This document shows, one piece after another, positions 44,369 through 57,461 of a stretch of DNA of 64,000 nucleotides. Under the pieces are notes generated by a model. It searched no databases. It was given only the letters and a program-made list of their open reading frames with translations, and was not told where the DNA came from. The stretch's first letter is position 1, and every line of letters begins with the position of its first letter. Source of the stretch: Erodium maritimum (lineage: Eukaryota > Streptophyta > Magnoliopsida > Geraniales > Geraniaceae); assembly GCA_963921825.1 (NCBI GenBank), contig OY997588.1, forward strand, positions 134,447,203 to 134,511,202. Direction: 5' to 3'. A program made the translations under genes and the position numbers.

Positions 44369-47300
44369 ATGAAATCCTTTAAGACTCAAGGCTCTTTCCA
44401 GAACCTGAGGAAGATCTCTGCTGCTCCCGCTGGCGCCGTTGCAGATTCGGTTCGCGACGAGGAGAAGTTTAATCTATTGAACTACAAGGAAGACGGAGGT
44501 AATATTTCGATGAGGGCCGGTGAGCAGTCCGGTCGACGGGACGAGATTGTTCTCAAGGTCGACGGCGACGATACCAGTAGCACTAATACTCCAATTGCTG
44601 CTCCAGGTAGCAGCATTTGGAGGGAATCGAGCTATGATTTCCGGCGGAATGGGGATAATGGCGGCGGTTTCGATTTTGGGAATCAGGAGGACGATCCGCC
44701 GTCGAAGCTGATCGGGCAGTTCCTGCACAAGCAGAAAGCGTCCGGCGGTTTCGCGCTCGATATGGACCTGGAGATGGACGAGTTACAGCTCCAAAACGGT
44801 CTGCCGCCGGTGGAGGAGTCTCCCAAGGAGACGAAATCCAGGGTTCCGTTCGAGGCGAACGAGGTCAGGAGGCGGAGCAAGGACTCGCCATCGCCTGAAA
44901 ATCGTCAGGAGAATTACGGTGGCTACGGCGGCGGCGGCGCAGAGGTGCTGAGGTGCACTTCAAACGCGTCGTTTAAGAGGAAGTCGAGCTTGCTGGCCAT
45001 GAGGACGAAATCGAGACTGATGGACCCGCCGGAGCAGCCGGACCGGAGATCGGATCGGGTGGCGAGATCTGGGCAACTGAAATCTGGGTTTATGGGTAAA
45101 GTTGGGGATGATGAAGAGGATGACTTCTTTATGGCGGACGACATACCGGAGGAGTACAAGAGGGAGAAGCTCAGTGTATGGATCCTGCTTGAATGGGTCA
45201 GTCTGGTTCTAATCATAGCTTCTTTGGTTTGTAACCTTGTCATTAAGAGACTGAAGAACATGGAATTTCTGGACCTGCTACTGTGGAAATGGGAGGTTCT
45301 GGTGCTTGTTTTGATCTGTGGCAGATTGGTCTCTGGTTGGGCCATTAGGATTCTAGTCTTCTTCATTGAGAGGAATTTTCTTCTGCGAAAAAGGGTTCTC
45401 TATTTTGTTTATGGCCTTAAGAAGGCTGTTCAGAATAGTCTATGGTTAGGTCTAGTCTTGCTTGCTTGGCATTTGTTGTTTGATGAGAAGGTCAAGAGGC
45501 GGACCAAAAACAAAGCCCTTGACTATGTCACCAAGATCTTGGTCTGTCTTTTGGTGGGAGTCTTGTTGTGGCTGGTCAAGACCCTTGTCATTAAGGTTCT
45601 TGCATCATCCTTCCATGTCAGCACATATTTTGATCGGATTCAGGACTCATTGTTTAACCAGTATGTGATCGAAACACTCTCTGGCCCGCCATTGGTTGAA
45701 ATACAGAGGAATGAAGAGGAAGAGGAGCGGATTGCAGCTGAGGTTCAGAAACTGCAAAATGCAGGGGCTACTGTGCCTCCTGATCTCAGGTCCAGTGCCT
45801 TCTTATCACCCAGGACACCGGGAAAGGTGATAGGGAGCGGAAGGCTTCAAAAGAGTCCACGTGATAGAAGCGCAAAACTTTCAAGGACTCTCTCCAAGAA
45901 TGTAGAGGATGGGATAACTATTGATCACTTGCATAAGTTGAATCCTACTAATGTTTCTGCATGGAATATGAAGAGGTTGATGAATATAGTCCGGCACGGG
46001 GTTTTGACCACTTTGGATGAGAGGATACTGGATTCAACTGAAGAGGATGAGTCTGCAACACAAATTAGGAGTGAAAACGAGGCAAAAGCTGCTGCAAGGA
46101 AGCTGTTCCAGAATGTAGCCAAGCCTGGTTCTAAGTATGTTATCGTCCCCTTTGCTCATTTTAATTCTATGTCATATTACTTCTATTGTGTTGCATTTAT
46201 AACTTCTTTTCCATTCTATTCTGAGCTTTTTTGCTAGGGATAATGAAATACATTAGTGTTGCTGTATGATTTATATCATGCATTACTTTGAAGTGAAGAA
46301 AAGAGAAAAAACAGAGGAAACAATTTAATAGATTTACCTTTTCTTAACCTCTATTCTTTCAACTATGAAAATATATCCAAAAATAAGTCTGTTAATTGAA
46401 TAAATAATGGAACCAAAGCTAAAATTGGGATAGACAAGACTAGGTTATAAAAGTAAATTTTATTTGTTTAGATTAATATATTTTAAGAATGGAGATTTCA
46501 ATCATGTATTATCTTATGCAGTTGTATGTTTAGAATATTAATACACTCAAATATGTAGCATATTTGACAAAATCTAATGTCCAAATTTACTTTTATTTCT
46601 TACTCTGTCATTAATAGATTTGTGAATGCTGGTAAATCTACTACCTTTCTGAAGGACATGTTTAATTTTGATAATTGTTCAGTCTTGATGTAACAACTCT
46701 ACATTATTTTTGACTGCTACTGGTAATTTGGTTTAACCCATCTTTGTTCTAATACTGATCATATCCATTATGTGTTTTTCATATTTTCTCTCTTTGATAG
46801 GTACATCTACCTAGATGACTTGAGGCGTTTCTTGCAAGATGACGAGGCGTCGAAGACTATGAGTCTCTTTGAAGGAGCATCTGAAAGCCAGAAAATTACA
46901 AAGGCTGCCTTGAAAAGCTGGGTGGTAAGAACTTGGTCGCATATCATGGATGAGTATAAATATGTTTTTTATCTGTGTGCATCTGTTTCTTCCTTTTTAT
47001 TATTTTTATTGGTCGCTGTTTCAAAGAAGTACGAGCCTATTCTCTCATACCATATTGGATACCAACATTACGACTTCACTGGTAGTTTTTTCTTTAAATA
47101 AACATCTAAGTGTAGTTATAAAGCCTTACTTTTTCGAACTTTCTTCTCATTTGATGGACACACAGAACCGTAGTCCATAGGCTCTAATTCAAATCTCCAT
47201 ACTAGGTATTTATTTATTTGGTGTTTACTCTAATTGTACAAGGGTTCCATATAACGAGTACACTTATTATCTTTTGCATCATATTATTCCAGGTCAACGC

Positions 47301-48275
47301 TTTTAGAGAACGGAGAGCACTAGCGTTGTCTCTGAATGATACAAAAACAGCTGTAAATAAACTTCATCAAATGGTCAATGCTCTTGTTGCCATACTTATA
47401 GCTGTTATATCGCTCCTTATACTGGGAATTGCCACAAGCAAATTCCTCGTCTTTATCAGCTCTCAGCTCCTCCTTGTGGCATTCATATTTGGGAACACAT
47501 GCAAGACGGTATTTGAGGCTATCATCTTTTTATTTGTGATGCATCCAGTTGATGTTGGTGATCGATGTGAAATTGATGGAGTTCAGGTATATTAAATTGA
47601 AAATGCTCCAAATTTTAGGGTGTCTTCACATTTCTCCAAATATATGTTTTTTCTCACCATTGTGCCTCACTTGTATTATATGAATTACAGATGGTAGTGG
47701 AAGAGATGAACATCTTGACAACTGTGTTTTTGAGATATGACAATCAAAAGATAATCTACCCAAATAGTGTTCTTGCCACGAAGGCGATCAGTAATTACTA
47801 TCGCAGTCCGGACATGGGAGACGCTGTTGAGTTCTGTGTCCATATATCTACTCCTGCTGAAAAGATTGCTGCCATAAAACAGAGAATAATAAGGTATGTC
47901 ATTTATCTCTGTTTAATATGCATATATTTAAAGTAAATTCAGTCCCAAATTGAGTAATTGAATTGTGGGTGCAGTTATGTTGATAACAAAAAGGAGCACT
48001 GGTATCCTACACCGATGATCATATTCAAGGATGTGGAAGAGTTGAACAGAGTGAGAATAGCTGTGTGGTTGACGCACCGAATGAATCACCAAGACATGGG
48101 AGAGAGGTGGACAAGAAGGGCTCATCTGGTTGAAGAAATGGTGAAGATGTTCAAGGAGCTTGACATTCAGTTCCGCTTACTGCCACTCGACATCAACGTC
48201 CGTGCCTTGCCTTCAATGTCCGCCCCTCCTGTGACCTCAACCCGGATGCCCCCTAATTGGACATCTGCCACTTGA
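44369..48275 (+). CDS. MSL6: MscS-like mechanosensitive channel, MSL6-like
   Basis: Five coding exons, 44369-46134, 46801-46924, 47293-47586, 47691-47893 and 47975-48275, all with GT-AG introns and in frame, give 895 aa (Arabidopsis MSL6 is 856). MSL proteins form homomeric plasma-membrane channels opened by membrane tension. Domains: acidic, Gly/Ser-rich cytosolic N-terminus with PPSKLIGQFLHKQKASGGF, a family signature (about 110-130); four hydrophobic helices between about residues 270 and 410 (LLEWVSLVLIIASLVCNL, WEVLVLVLICGRLVSGW, SLWLGLVLLAWHLLF, ILVCLLVGVLLWLVKTLVIK); a cytosolic loop with HVSTYFDRIQDSLFNQYVIE and FEGASES; the last two helices (about 658-715), the sixth lining the pore; and the MscS beta domain starting VDVGDRCEIDGVQMVVEEMN. 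The ATG at 44369 follows TDLSL where relatives read MDFSL, so the family start codon appears to be ACG here. The next ATG (44510) is an alternative. No lesion seen. Confidence 0.92.
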
Positions 48276-48707
48276 GTGAGGAACTATAATTCCACATTTC
48301 TCATCTCTGCTTGAGATACATGTAGAATGAGGGTAACATTTTGTGCCTTGTCCAGTTTTATTTATAGTCTGTCATTTTCCTTAGAATTTTTGTTTTGTTT
48401 GTTTGTTTGTGTAAATTGGCTTCACACGTAGTTACATTTATCATTTTGTTTGTTTGTTTGTGTAAATTGGCTTCACAGGTAGATGAATTTATCGTTATGT
48501 GGATTAGATCTAGCTTAATATTGGGTTGTATCATAGGATCTACAAACTCGAATGGATAGTTGAAGACTTAATTGTAAGGAAACTCAATCTTATAATTGAA
48601 GATTTTAAAGGGAAGCTCAATCTGATAATTGAAATCCAATTATAAGGAAACGTAATCTGATAGTTGAAACTCAATATGGTGGGCTCAAATGGACTTCAAA
48701 GACGCCA
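48276..48707. repeat. 3' flank of MSL with two short tandem repeats
   Basis: 48396-48495 holds two copies of a roughly 55 bp unit (TTTGTTTGTTTGTGTAAATT then GGCTTCACA..GTAG). 48555-48670 repeats ...CTCAATCTGATAATTGAA at about 35-45 bp. The first lies within the likely 3' UTR or terminator region of the channel gene. Confidence 0.7.
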
Positions 48708-50343
48708 ATTAAGTGGAATTGGATGGGAAAGACCAAAATAAAGTAAACAAGAGTGACTCTCTTTAATAAATTAATTTTCCTCAATGAAACCTTAAAACCA
48801 ACCCCTTTTACCGTTGTCGCCCCCTTGTCCTTATCGACTCTAGCTAGGCTGTGGTTGGCAGAGGCTTCACCCTTCTCTCTTTCCGTTCAACCCCTCTTCC
48901 TTTTCTTCTCCTTCCTCCTTTCTTCCCCCTCTGCCTCTGTTTTGTCTCGTTCCTAGCGTCCTGGTGGCCTGGTCGTTTCGAAGCTCGACGGATCGTTCGT
49001 CTGCTTGCCTCGCCACATTGATGTCGCTGGAGCTTGGCCTCGTTGCGTGGCCGAAGCTCCAGTTGCTTTCCTCGCAAGATCTGGTTCCATCTACAAATCT
49101 GTCCTTGGGTAGGCTGGAGCCCGACTCGGGATCTCGAGACCTATGGGGTTGAGGTCACTAGTCGTTCTTTCGTTGGCCTTTTTTTGGTGTGGGTGGTCTT
49201 ATCGTGGAGTTCACCAGAGAGCTCACCGGAAGTATTGTTATTCAGACCGTGTGGAGCCCAGCTTGTCCTCGTTGGAGTACCTGCTCGCCAAAGCTTGTCA
49301 TTGGCGTGGGGTTTTGGATCTGGCCCGCTCCGATAGATCCGGGGCATCTTCGTCTTGCCTGAGTGATGGTGTGAGTTTGGGTGGGCTGTCGGAGTTTTCA
49401 GTCGTCCCGATCTTCTTTGTGACCGGAGAAGAGGTATCACTACTACTGTGGGAAGTGTTTCCGTCTCGGATTTGCTGTGGTACTGGTTTGGGCAGAGGTG
49501 TCCGATTTGTGTGCTTTCGAGGGATTATCAAGTTGCTGTAGGGTAGCTTGGCTGTTCTCCAAACCCGTTCGAGGTGACTCTGAGGTGGTTTGTACCAGAT
49601 CTACCGCGATAAGCGTTTCTGTTCTAGGATTCATTGTGCATTTGGTCTTGTCCCTCGTCGTCACAGATGGTAACGTTCTTGTCTCACCTTATGCTTTTCC
49701 CGTGGCTTGTTGAAATTATGCTCTTCCTTAGATTTTGGCTCATTTTGATTTCCTTTGTATCCCTGCCTATTGTTGGGGGGCCTTTCATTCTCTTAGGTGT
49801 TGGCGTATGACGGGTTATACTAGGTCTTTAGGCCTTGGAAATCGAGGAATTCTACTTCTGTGGGTTTTGAGTTTCGGCGATTATTCACCGGATTATCTCT
49901 GTCGCTTAACGATGTTGGTCGTCGGCGTGTTGGTGCCCTTCAACTCTCTGAGTTTGAGTGCCGATGAGATACAATATTCTCTTCAAGTTCGGGTAAATTT
50001 ATAAGTGTTTTCAGTGGAGGATGACTAGCTTAATTGAGCCGCTTCATGGTTGTCAAATCTAGGTTGTAGATCTCTTTTTCTTTGTGCTTCATGGTTGCTA
50101 AATTCGGGTTCTAGACTCTTTTTTAGTTGTTCTGTCTTGTGCTTATATGATTGTTATATTAGGTTTTCAGACCTTTGTTCTCCATTGTCGGTTTTGTATT
50201 GAGGTTGTGCTTGTATGCTAATGCTCGACTAGTACTTGGTGTATGTCCTTCGGTTTCTGTAGCTATAAATCTGTACTTGGTCCGCCTAATTTGTTTGTTG
50301 AATGAGTGAGATTTATAATATTTATTTTGCCGATAAAAAAAAA
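48708..50343 (+). mobile_element. Poly-A retroposon, LINE-like, non-coding
   Basis: GC/T-rich body without a lasting frame, a T-rich 3' part and nine A at about 50335-50343. Possible target duplication: AAATGGACTTCAAAGACGCC left (about 48686-48706) against ATGGACTTCAAAGAAGCCA right (about 50353-50371), with a short extra GGATTTGG after the poly-A; a shorter TTGGATGG match is the alternative. Its style is like 24694-25816, though the two are not clearly the same sequence. Frames inside (for example 49143-49541) have no domain. Confidence 0.5.
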
Positions 50344-51431
50344 TGGATTTGGATGGACTTCAAAGAAGCCATATAGGAACATATTGATTAATAGAAAAGA
50401 GATCAACATTTTTGGAAGATAGCAAGCATATTATTGTATTATATAAGAGAATTAATGTAATCGAAATCCCAAATATCGTTTTACAAGACCAATTAGAAAA
50501 AAACTCAAACTGATAATCGAATGTTTTTTTTACACAACTAAACCATGGTTTTTATTATTCATAGGAAACAAAACATATAAAAGGGAGAACCATGAGATAA
50601 GTATGAACATTTACTTTAACAATTCCAATTGTTTGGTTCTATTACTATAATCGAAAAATAAAATTAGTTTTGGTAACCGTGATCTTCAGCAAGATAAAGA
50701 AATTCTAAGCCCTCAGCTAACCAATTGTGGCTCGACCTGGTAAATATTAAATTGCATGATTATCGCACGATCCTATGGGGGGCCATGTTGGTTTTTGTAA
50801 GGGGTGCGATAGTAAACCTCAACAATTAGTGGAGGAGACTGGGGAGGGGGGGGGGGGGGGGGTCGGGACACTTTTCCACTCATGCGTCCCATGTCCTCCA
50901 GTGCCTCTCATATTTCCTTGCGAGGTTGTTTTCTAGACCTCGTCTGATTTTCCAAAAACTCTTCTGCAGTAGCTATGACGATTGGATCCAGGGGCCCCGT
51001 CCTTACCACAGTCTTTTTTGCCTCAATGGCTGCAGTCTTGGGATTTTTCCTCACTTCTTTGGCCTCTTCGGGAGCCGAATTTTTCATCGGTAGGTCCATA
51101 ATGGGTAGGGGTGGTGGACAGATAGAGTAAGACCCCCTCGATGGCCCCAAAACGACGACTTTTCCTCCTAATTGTAGGTTAGGCAGGACCCAAGTGGTGC
51201 ATGTCCTCCTAACTGTGAGTTAGACAATATGTGGGGCGTTATGCTCGTCGGTCGTTCCAGAGTGGGTTTCCAGATAGGCTTTTATATCCAAGGATACGGT
51301 TGAGTGTTAGGTAGGATGTTTGAAGTTAGGTGTGGGGTAAGAGCTTATGGCCTCATCGGGTCGAAGCCTAGGGAAAAGTTAGGTCAGGGCGAGAGCGCGA
51401 TTGATATGGTGCATGGATGCGGGGGTGGGGG
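50344..51431. other. Left flank of the LTR array, unassigned
   Basis: No gene. AT-rich to about 50700, then G-rich, with a run of 17 G at 50846-50862 and a diverged repeat pair CCTCCTAATTGTAGGTTAG / CCTCCTAACTGTGAGTTAG (51166 and 51204). It probably derives from an older repeat. The bases just before the array are GGGGG. Confidence 0.5.
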
Positions 51432-53119
51432 TGTTAGCCTTAGTGCCCGTAGTTCAATCCTAAATGTCCAAATGTATATATCATCGTTAGCAATAAAATT
51501 AAAGCGGCTTTATATTACTTATGTGTTGGAGTAATATATCGATGTGTGCTCTGATCTATGCCCACCATGCGAATAGAACCATAGATCGAGATAGATCACA
51601 CTCGATGGGTCCCTAGTCAACAAAGCTTCACTAGAAGCGACTAGTATGAAAGATGGCTCTTTATGGCTTACGTTCTGTTAGTCATTGGAATGGGATTCCG
51701 GAGTCTGATCATAGATATCATGTGGGACATGATATTGGACGACCCGCCCTGAATATGTGCCATAGATCAAGTCATGAACATATTCAATGTCTTAGCTTGT
51801 CATGTATCCTTAGACCAAGGAGTCTTTGTGATCGCTATGTAGTCAACAACTGAGTTTGACCTGAGCCTAACGTTGTCCGTAACAGGGCTTCCATAACGGC
51901 CAGGATTGGCTTGGGGACGGGCTACATGAGTGACACGAAAGACAGCTAAGGGATTTATCCCTCATACTGAGGTATGAGAAAGATATCGGTTCTCGGCCGC
52001 TTGATCGAGAGTGACTGAAAGAATAGCATGGCCATGCACATGATACTGGGTATCATATCTTCAGTCATCTCACATATCAAGGAACAATGATTGAGAATAA
52101 TAAGGATGACGGCTCTATGCCTTATCTCAATCAGGATATCGGAGATAAAAGGATAATGATAGGGACGACGGAAAGGTTAGAATCAACAGGGTCGATTCGT
52201 TATGCAGTGTCAGGCAATACTAAAGTCTCGTTAGTTGCCACTTAAATAGGATCAAGTAAAATGGGATTTTACGTTGATCTATTGACATGCATAAACCTAA
52301 GGGTCACACCGGAGGATGAAACTCATTGACACATTTATGGAGAATGGCCAAAAGGGAGTTGTCTCGGGACATGACCAAAACTGGGTTTTGGGTCATGTGC
52401 CCGTAAGTGAATAGGACTTTACGGATCGACACAAGGCTTGGAGTCTTGGGATTGATCGCGTCGGATAATGTTGGACATTTCCGGTATGGAAGGCTTGGAG
52501 GCGATGAGCGAATCACGGGATCTCGTTGGAAATGGCCACGGGCCATGTTCCAAGAGGCCCATGAAAGGCCCATGCAACCAAGGCCCATGGAACTAATTAA
52601 TCAAGTCTTGATTAATTAGTACTAAGCAAGCAAGACAAGGATTAAGGTGTTGGTGATTCACCACCTAACCCAATCTTGTCTTGCCATACTTTGTCCTATT
52701 TACACCTTACTTGACACCATACTTGTCCCATGCCTTTAGTTGGACAAGTATGAGTTTTGTTATGTTTAAGTCATCTTTTTTCAACATAACAAACACAAGA
52801 CAAGAATAGGAAACACATTTTCTCTCCCTCTTCCATGACCATTTCGGGTTTGGCTAGTTTTCACCTCCATTTTTGTGTTCTTGAGTCCTCAAAGAGAAGA
52901 ACTACGTGGCTTTGATTCCCATGTGGATACGTAGGCGTCTTGGAGACTCAAGCCAATCATTCGTTACCCGGTGTTCTTGTTTTGTTAAGAACTAGTGCTG
53001 AATTTTTCTCTTGTGAATCCATTCTTTGTTAGTTGTTTCATGGTTTTAATCGTCTCTTGGTTTTCATTGATTTTCCACTGCGAGTTGGTTCATCTCCAAC
53101 CCTACCTCGAGACCCAACA
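51432..53119 (+). repeat. Array LTR 1
   Basis: 1688 bp. The left edge coincides with the point where similarity to the other units starts. It differs from the later LTRs at two positions noticed by eye (near 51439 and 51787). Confidence 0.9.
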
Positions 53120-54446
53120 GTGGTATCAGAGCCGTGCTACCTTCGGGATTCACAAGACGGTGTTCAAAGTTTCGGTTTTGCTTGAAAGTTTCGTTTTTGG
53201 CATGTTGTTTTGCTAAATTGTTTGATAACAGGTTTTAAATTATTGTTTATGGATTTAATGCATGTAAAATGAATTTTTGAAAATTATTTCAAATCTGGAA
53301 ATTTTGATTTTTTTTTGATTTTTCGGGTCTCGGGAGCGGGACTCTCGGGGAGCCGAAATCGGGACCAAACGGGGCTCCGTTGGACGGAGCTAGGCCAAGC
53401 ATGACCATTGGATGGTTAATATGCCAAGGCTAAACCGTTTTGTTAGTTATGACGAGTTTGGAACCGTCATGACGAACTCGAAGATCAAAAGTTTCATTTT
53501 TGAACGATTTCGATAAACCGAGCGTCAAAAAATTTCGAAACTTGGCTATTAAATAAAACCGGAAAATCACATGATGTTTGGTAACATGCTTGTTTGATAA
53601 CACGATGTGTGATGTGTTGTTGGCATGGTGTACATAATAGCCCCGAGCTCGATTTAATTATTTATCGCTTTTCACGGCCTGCGAGCCATTATAGTTAGCG
53701 TGTAATTATTCTTTCAAGGTGTGGTCGTCGAACCACTTGTTTGTAATATTTATTTATTCCCGACCTGCGAGTCGTGTATTAAATTGTAATATTTTACTCA
53801 AGACGAAGAAAGGGCGAAAATGTCATTTGGTGGCTTTTCGGGTGTTGGCATCGGCTTGGAGTCGGTGGAGCTCAAGAAGCTAGTGGGAGTTAGTTTAGGG
53901 GGGTATTATGTGCACATTTATCGCTTTATGCTTGGTTTAGTTTATGCATGATTAATTCTATGTGTTTTAGAATTGCATGCTTAACTTTATTTACCGAGCA
54001 TATCACCTCACATGCAAAGATAAAATTGGAATTTTAATCCTTGTGTGTGAGCCCTTAGAATCGTCATTACATTGGATGTAGTTGACGGGTTCGAAGGAAG
54101 AATTACATTGGATGTAATTTGAGGCATCATTGCATTTGGAATGTAGTTGATGTGCTCATCGCATCTAGGATGTGCCAAAGTTTTAAACACAACCGGACAA
54201 GTAAAAGCGGGTCATGTCCGATACCTCCCAATTATCAACACCTTACTACCTCCCCGTCCTATGGGTGTCGTGCGCATTAGCGGAGCATCCATGGGAAAGC
54301 GGGGTAGTAGGTTTGGACGACATATGTGGGTGTCGTGCGCATTAGCGGAGCACGTACATAGTGACGGGCCATAGTTGAAAATTGGTGGACCCGACTACGA
54401 TTCTCAGCCTGAGGTTGAGCTAGGGTAACAGATAGGGTAAGCCGTG
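53120..54446 (+). repeat. Array internal region 1
   Basis: 1327 bp, non-coding. It has an AGGGGGG tract near 53897, ATTACATTGGATGTA words at 54066-54120, and two exact 25 bp copies containing GTCGTGCGCATTAGCGGAGC (about 54263 and 54328). It lacks an ordinary polypurine tract right before the next LTR (GATAGGGTAAGCCGTG). Confidence 0.9.
53121..53132 (+). promoter_or_regulatory. Primer binding site (tRNA-iMet), unit 1
   Basis: TGGTATCAGAGC directly after the LTR end ACCCAACAG. Repeated at 56136, 59151 and 62166. Confidence 0.9.
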
Positions 54447-56134
54447 TGTTAGTCTTAGTGCCCGTAGTTCAATCCTAAATGTCCAAATGTATATATCATC
54501 GTTAGCAATAAAATTAAAGCGGCTTTATATTACTTATGTGTTGGAGTAATATATCGATGTGTGCTCTGATCTATGCCCACCATGCGAATAGAACCATAGA
54601 TCGAGATAGATCACACTCGATGGGTCCCTAGTCAACAAAGCTTCACTAGAAGCGACTAGTATGAAAGATGGCTCTTTATGGCTTACGTTCTGTTAGTCAT
54701 TGGAATGGGATTCCGGAGTCTGATCATAGATATCATGTGGGACATGATATTGGACGACCCGCCCTGAATATGTGCCATAGATCAAGTCATGAACATATTC
54801 AGTGTCTTAGCTTGTCATGTATCCTTAGACCAAGGAGTCTTTGTGATCGCTATGTAGTCAACAACTGAGTTTGACCTGAGCCTAACGTTGTCCGTAACAG
54901 GGCTTCCATAACGGCCAGGATTGGCTTGGGGACGGGCTACATGAGTGACACGAAAGACAGCTAAGGGATTTATCCCTCATACTGAGGTATGAGAAAGATA
55001 TCGGTTCTCGGCCGCTTGATCGAGAGTGACTGAAAGAATAGCATGGCCATGCACATGATACTGGGTATCATATCTTCAGTCATCTCACATATCAAGGAAC
55101 AATGATTGAGAATAATAAGGATGACGGCTCTATGCCTTATCTCAATCAGGATATCGGAGATAAAAGGATAATGATAGGGACGACGGAAAGGTTAGAATCA
55201 ACAGGGTCGATTCGTTATGCAGTGTCAGGCAATACTAAAGTCTCGTTAGTTGCCACTTAAATAGGATCAAGTAAAATGGGATTTTACGTTGATCTATTGA
55301 CATGCATAAACCTAAGGGTCACACCGGAGGATGAAACTCATTGACACATTTATGGAGAATGGCCAAAAGGGAGTTGTCTCGGGACATGACCAAAACTGGG
55401 TTTTGGGTCATGTGCCCGTAAGTGAATAGGACTTTACGGATCGACACAAGGCTTGGAGTCTTGGGATTGATCGCGTCGGATAATGTTGGACATTTCCGGT
55501 ATGGAAGGCTTGGAGGCGATGAGCGAATCACGGGATCTCGTTGGAAATGGCCACGGGCCATGTTCCAAGAGGCCCATGAAAGGCCCATGCAACCAAGGCC
55601 CATGGAACTAATTAATCAAGTCTTGATTAATTAGTACTAAGCAAGCAAGACAAGGATTAAGGTGTTGGTGATTCACCACCTAACCCAATCTTGTCTTGCC
55701 ATACTTTGTCCTATTTACACCTTACTTGACACCATACTTGTCCCATGCCTTTAGTTGGACAAGTATGAGTTTTGTTATGTTTAAGTCATCTTTTTTCAAC
55801 ATAACAAACACAAGACAAGAATAGGAAACACATTTTCTCTCCCTCTTCCATGACCATTTCGGGTTTGGCTAGTTTTCACCTCCATTTTTGTGTTCTTGAG
55901 TCCTCAAAGAGAAGAACTACGTGGCTTTGATTCCCATGTGGATACGTAGGCGTCTTGGAGACTCAAGCCAATCATTCGTTACCCGGTGTTCTTGTTTTGT
56001 TAAGAACTAGTGCTGAATTTTTCTCTTGTGAATCCATTCTTTGTTAGTTGTTTCATGGTTTTAATCGTCTCTTGGTTTTCATTGATTTTCCACTGCGAGT
56101 TGGTTCATCTCCAACCCTACCTCGAGACCCAACA
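54447..56134 (+). repeat. Array LTR 2 (shared)
   Basis: Serves as right LTR of unit 1 and left LTR of unit 2. Confidence 0.9.
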
Positions 56135-57461
56135 GTGGTATCAGAGCCGTGCTACCTTCGGGATTCACAAGACGGTGTTCAAAGTTTCGGTTTTGCTTGA
56201 AAGTTTCGTTTTTGGCATGTTGTTTTGCTAAATTGTTTGATAACAGGTTTTAAATTATTGTTTATGGATTTAATGCATGTAAAATGAATTTTTGAAAATT
56301 ATTTCAAATCTGGAAATTTTGATTTTTTTTTGATTTTTCGGGTCTCGGGAGCGGGACTCTCGGGGAGCCGAAATCGGGACCAAACGGGGCTCCGTTGGAC
56401 GGAGCTAGGCCAAGCATGACCATTGGATGGTTAATATGCCAAGGCTAAACCGTTTTGTTAGTTATGACGAGTTTGGAACCGTCATGACGAACTCGAAGAT
56501 CAAAAGTTTCATTTTTGAACGATTTCGATAAACCGAGCGTCAAAAAATTTCGAAACTTGGCTATTAAATAAAACCGGAAAATCACATGATGTTTGGTAAC
56601 ATGCTTGTTTGATAACACGATGTGTGATGTGTTGTTGGCATGGTGTACATAATAGCCCCGAGCTCGATTTAATTATTTATCGCTTTTCACGGCCTGCGAG
56701 CCATTATAGTTAGCGTGTAATTATTCTTTCAAGGTGTGGTCGTCGAACCACTTGTTTGTAATATTTATTTATTCCCGACCTGCGAGTCGTGTATTAAATT
56801 GTAATATTTTACTCAAGACGAAGAAAGGGCGAAAATGTCATTTGGTGGCTTTTCGGGTGTTGGCATCGGCTTGGAGTCGGTGGAGCTCAAGAAGCTAGTG
56901 GGAGTTAGTTTAGGGGGGTATTATGTGCACATTTATCGCTTTATGCTTGGTTTAGTTTATGCATGATTAATTCTATGTGTTTTAGAATTGCATGCTTAAC
57001 TTTATTTACCGAGCATATCACCTCACATGCAAAGATAAAATTGGAATTTTAATCCTTGTGTGTGAGCCCTTAGAATCGTCATTACATTGGATGTAGTTGA
57101 CGGGTTCGAAGGAAGAATTACATTGGATGTAATTTGAGGCATCATTGCATTTGGAATGTAGTTGATGTGCTCATCGCATCTAGGATGTGCCAAAGTTTTA
57201 AACACAACCGGACAAGTAAAAGCGGGTCATGTCCGATACCTCCCAATTATCAACACCTTACTACCTCCCCGTCCTATGGGTGTCGTGCGCATTAGCGGAG
57301 CATCCATGGGAAAGCGGGGTAGTAGGTTTGGACGACATATGTGGGTGTCGTGCGCATTAGCGGAGCACGTACATAGTGACGGGCCATAGTTGAAAATTGG
57401 TGGACCCGACTACGATTCTCAGCCTGAGGTTGAGCTAGGGTAACAGATAGGGTAAGCCGTG
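56135..57461 (+). repeat. Array internal region 2
   Basis: Appears identical to internal region 1, including the primer site at 56136 and the AGGGGGG tract. Confidence 0.9.
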
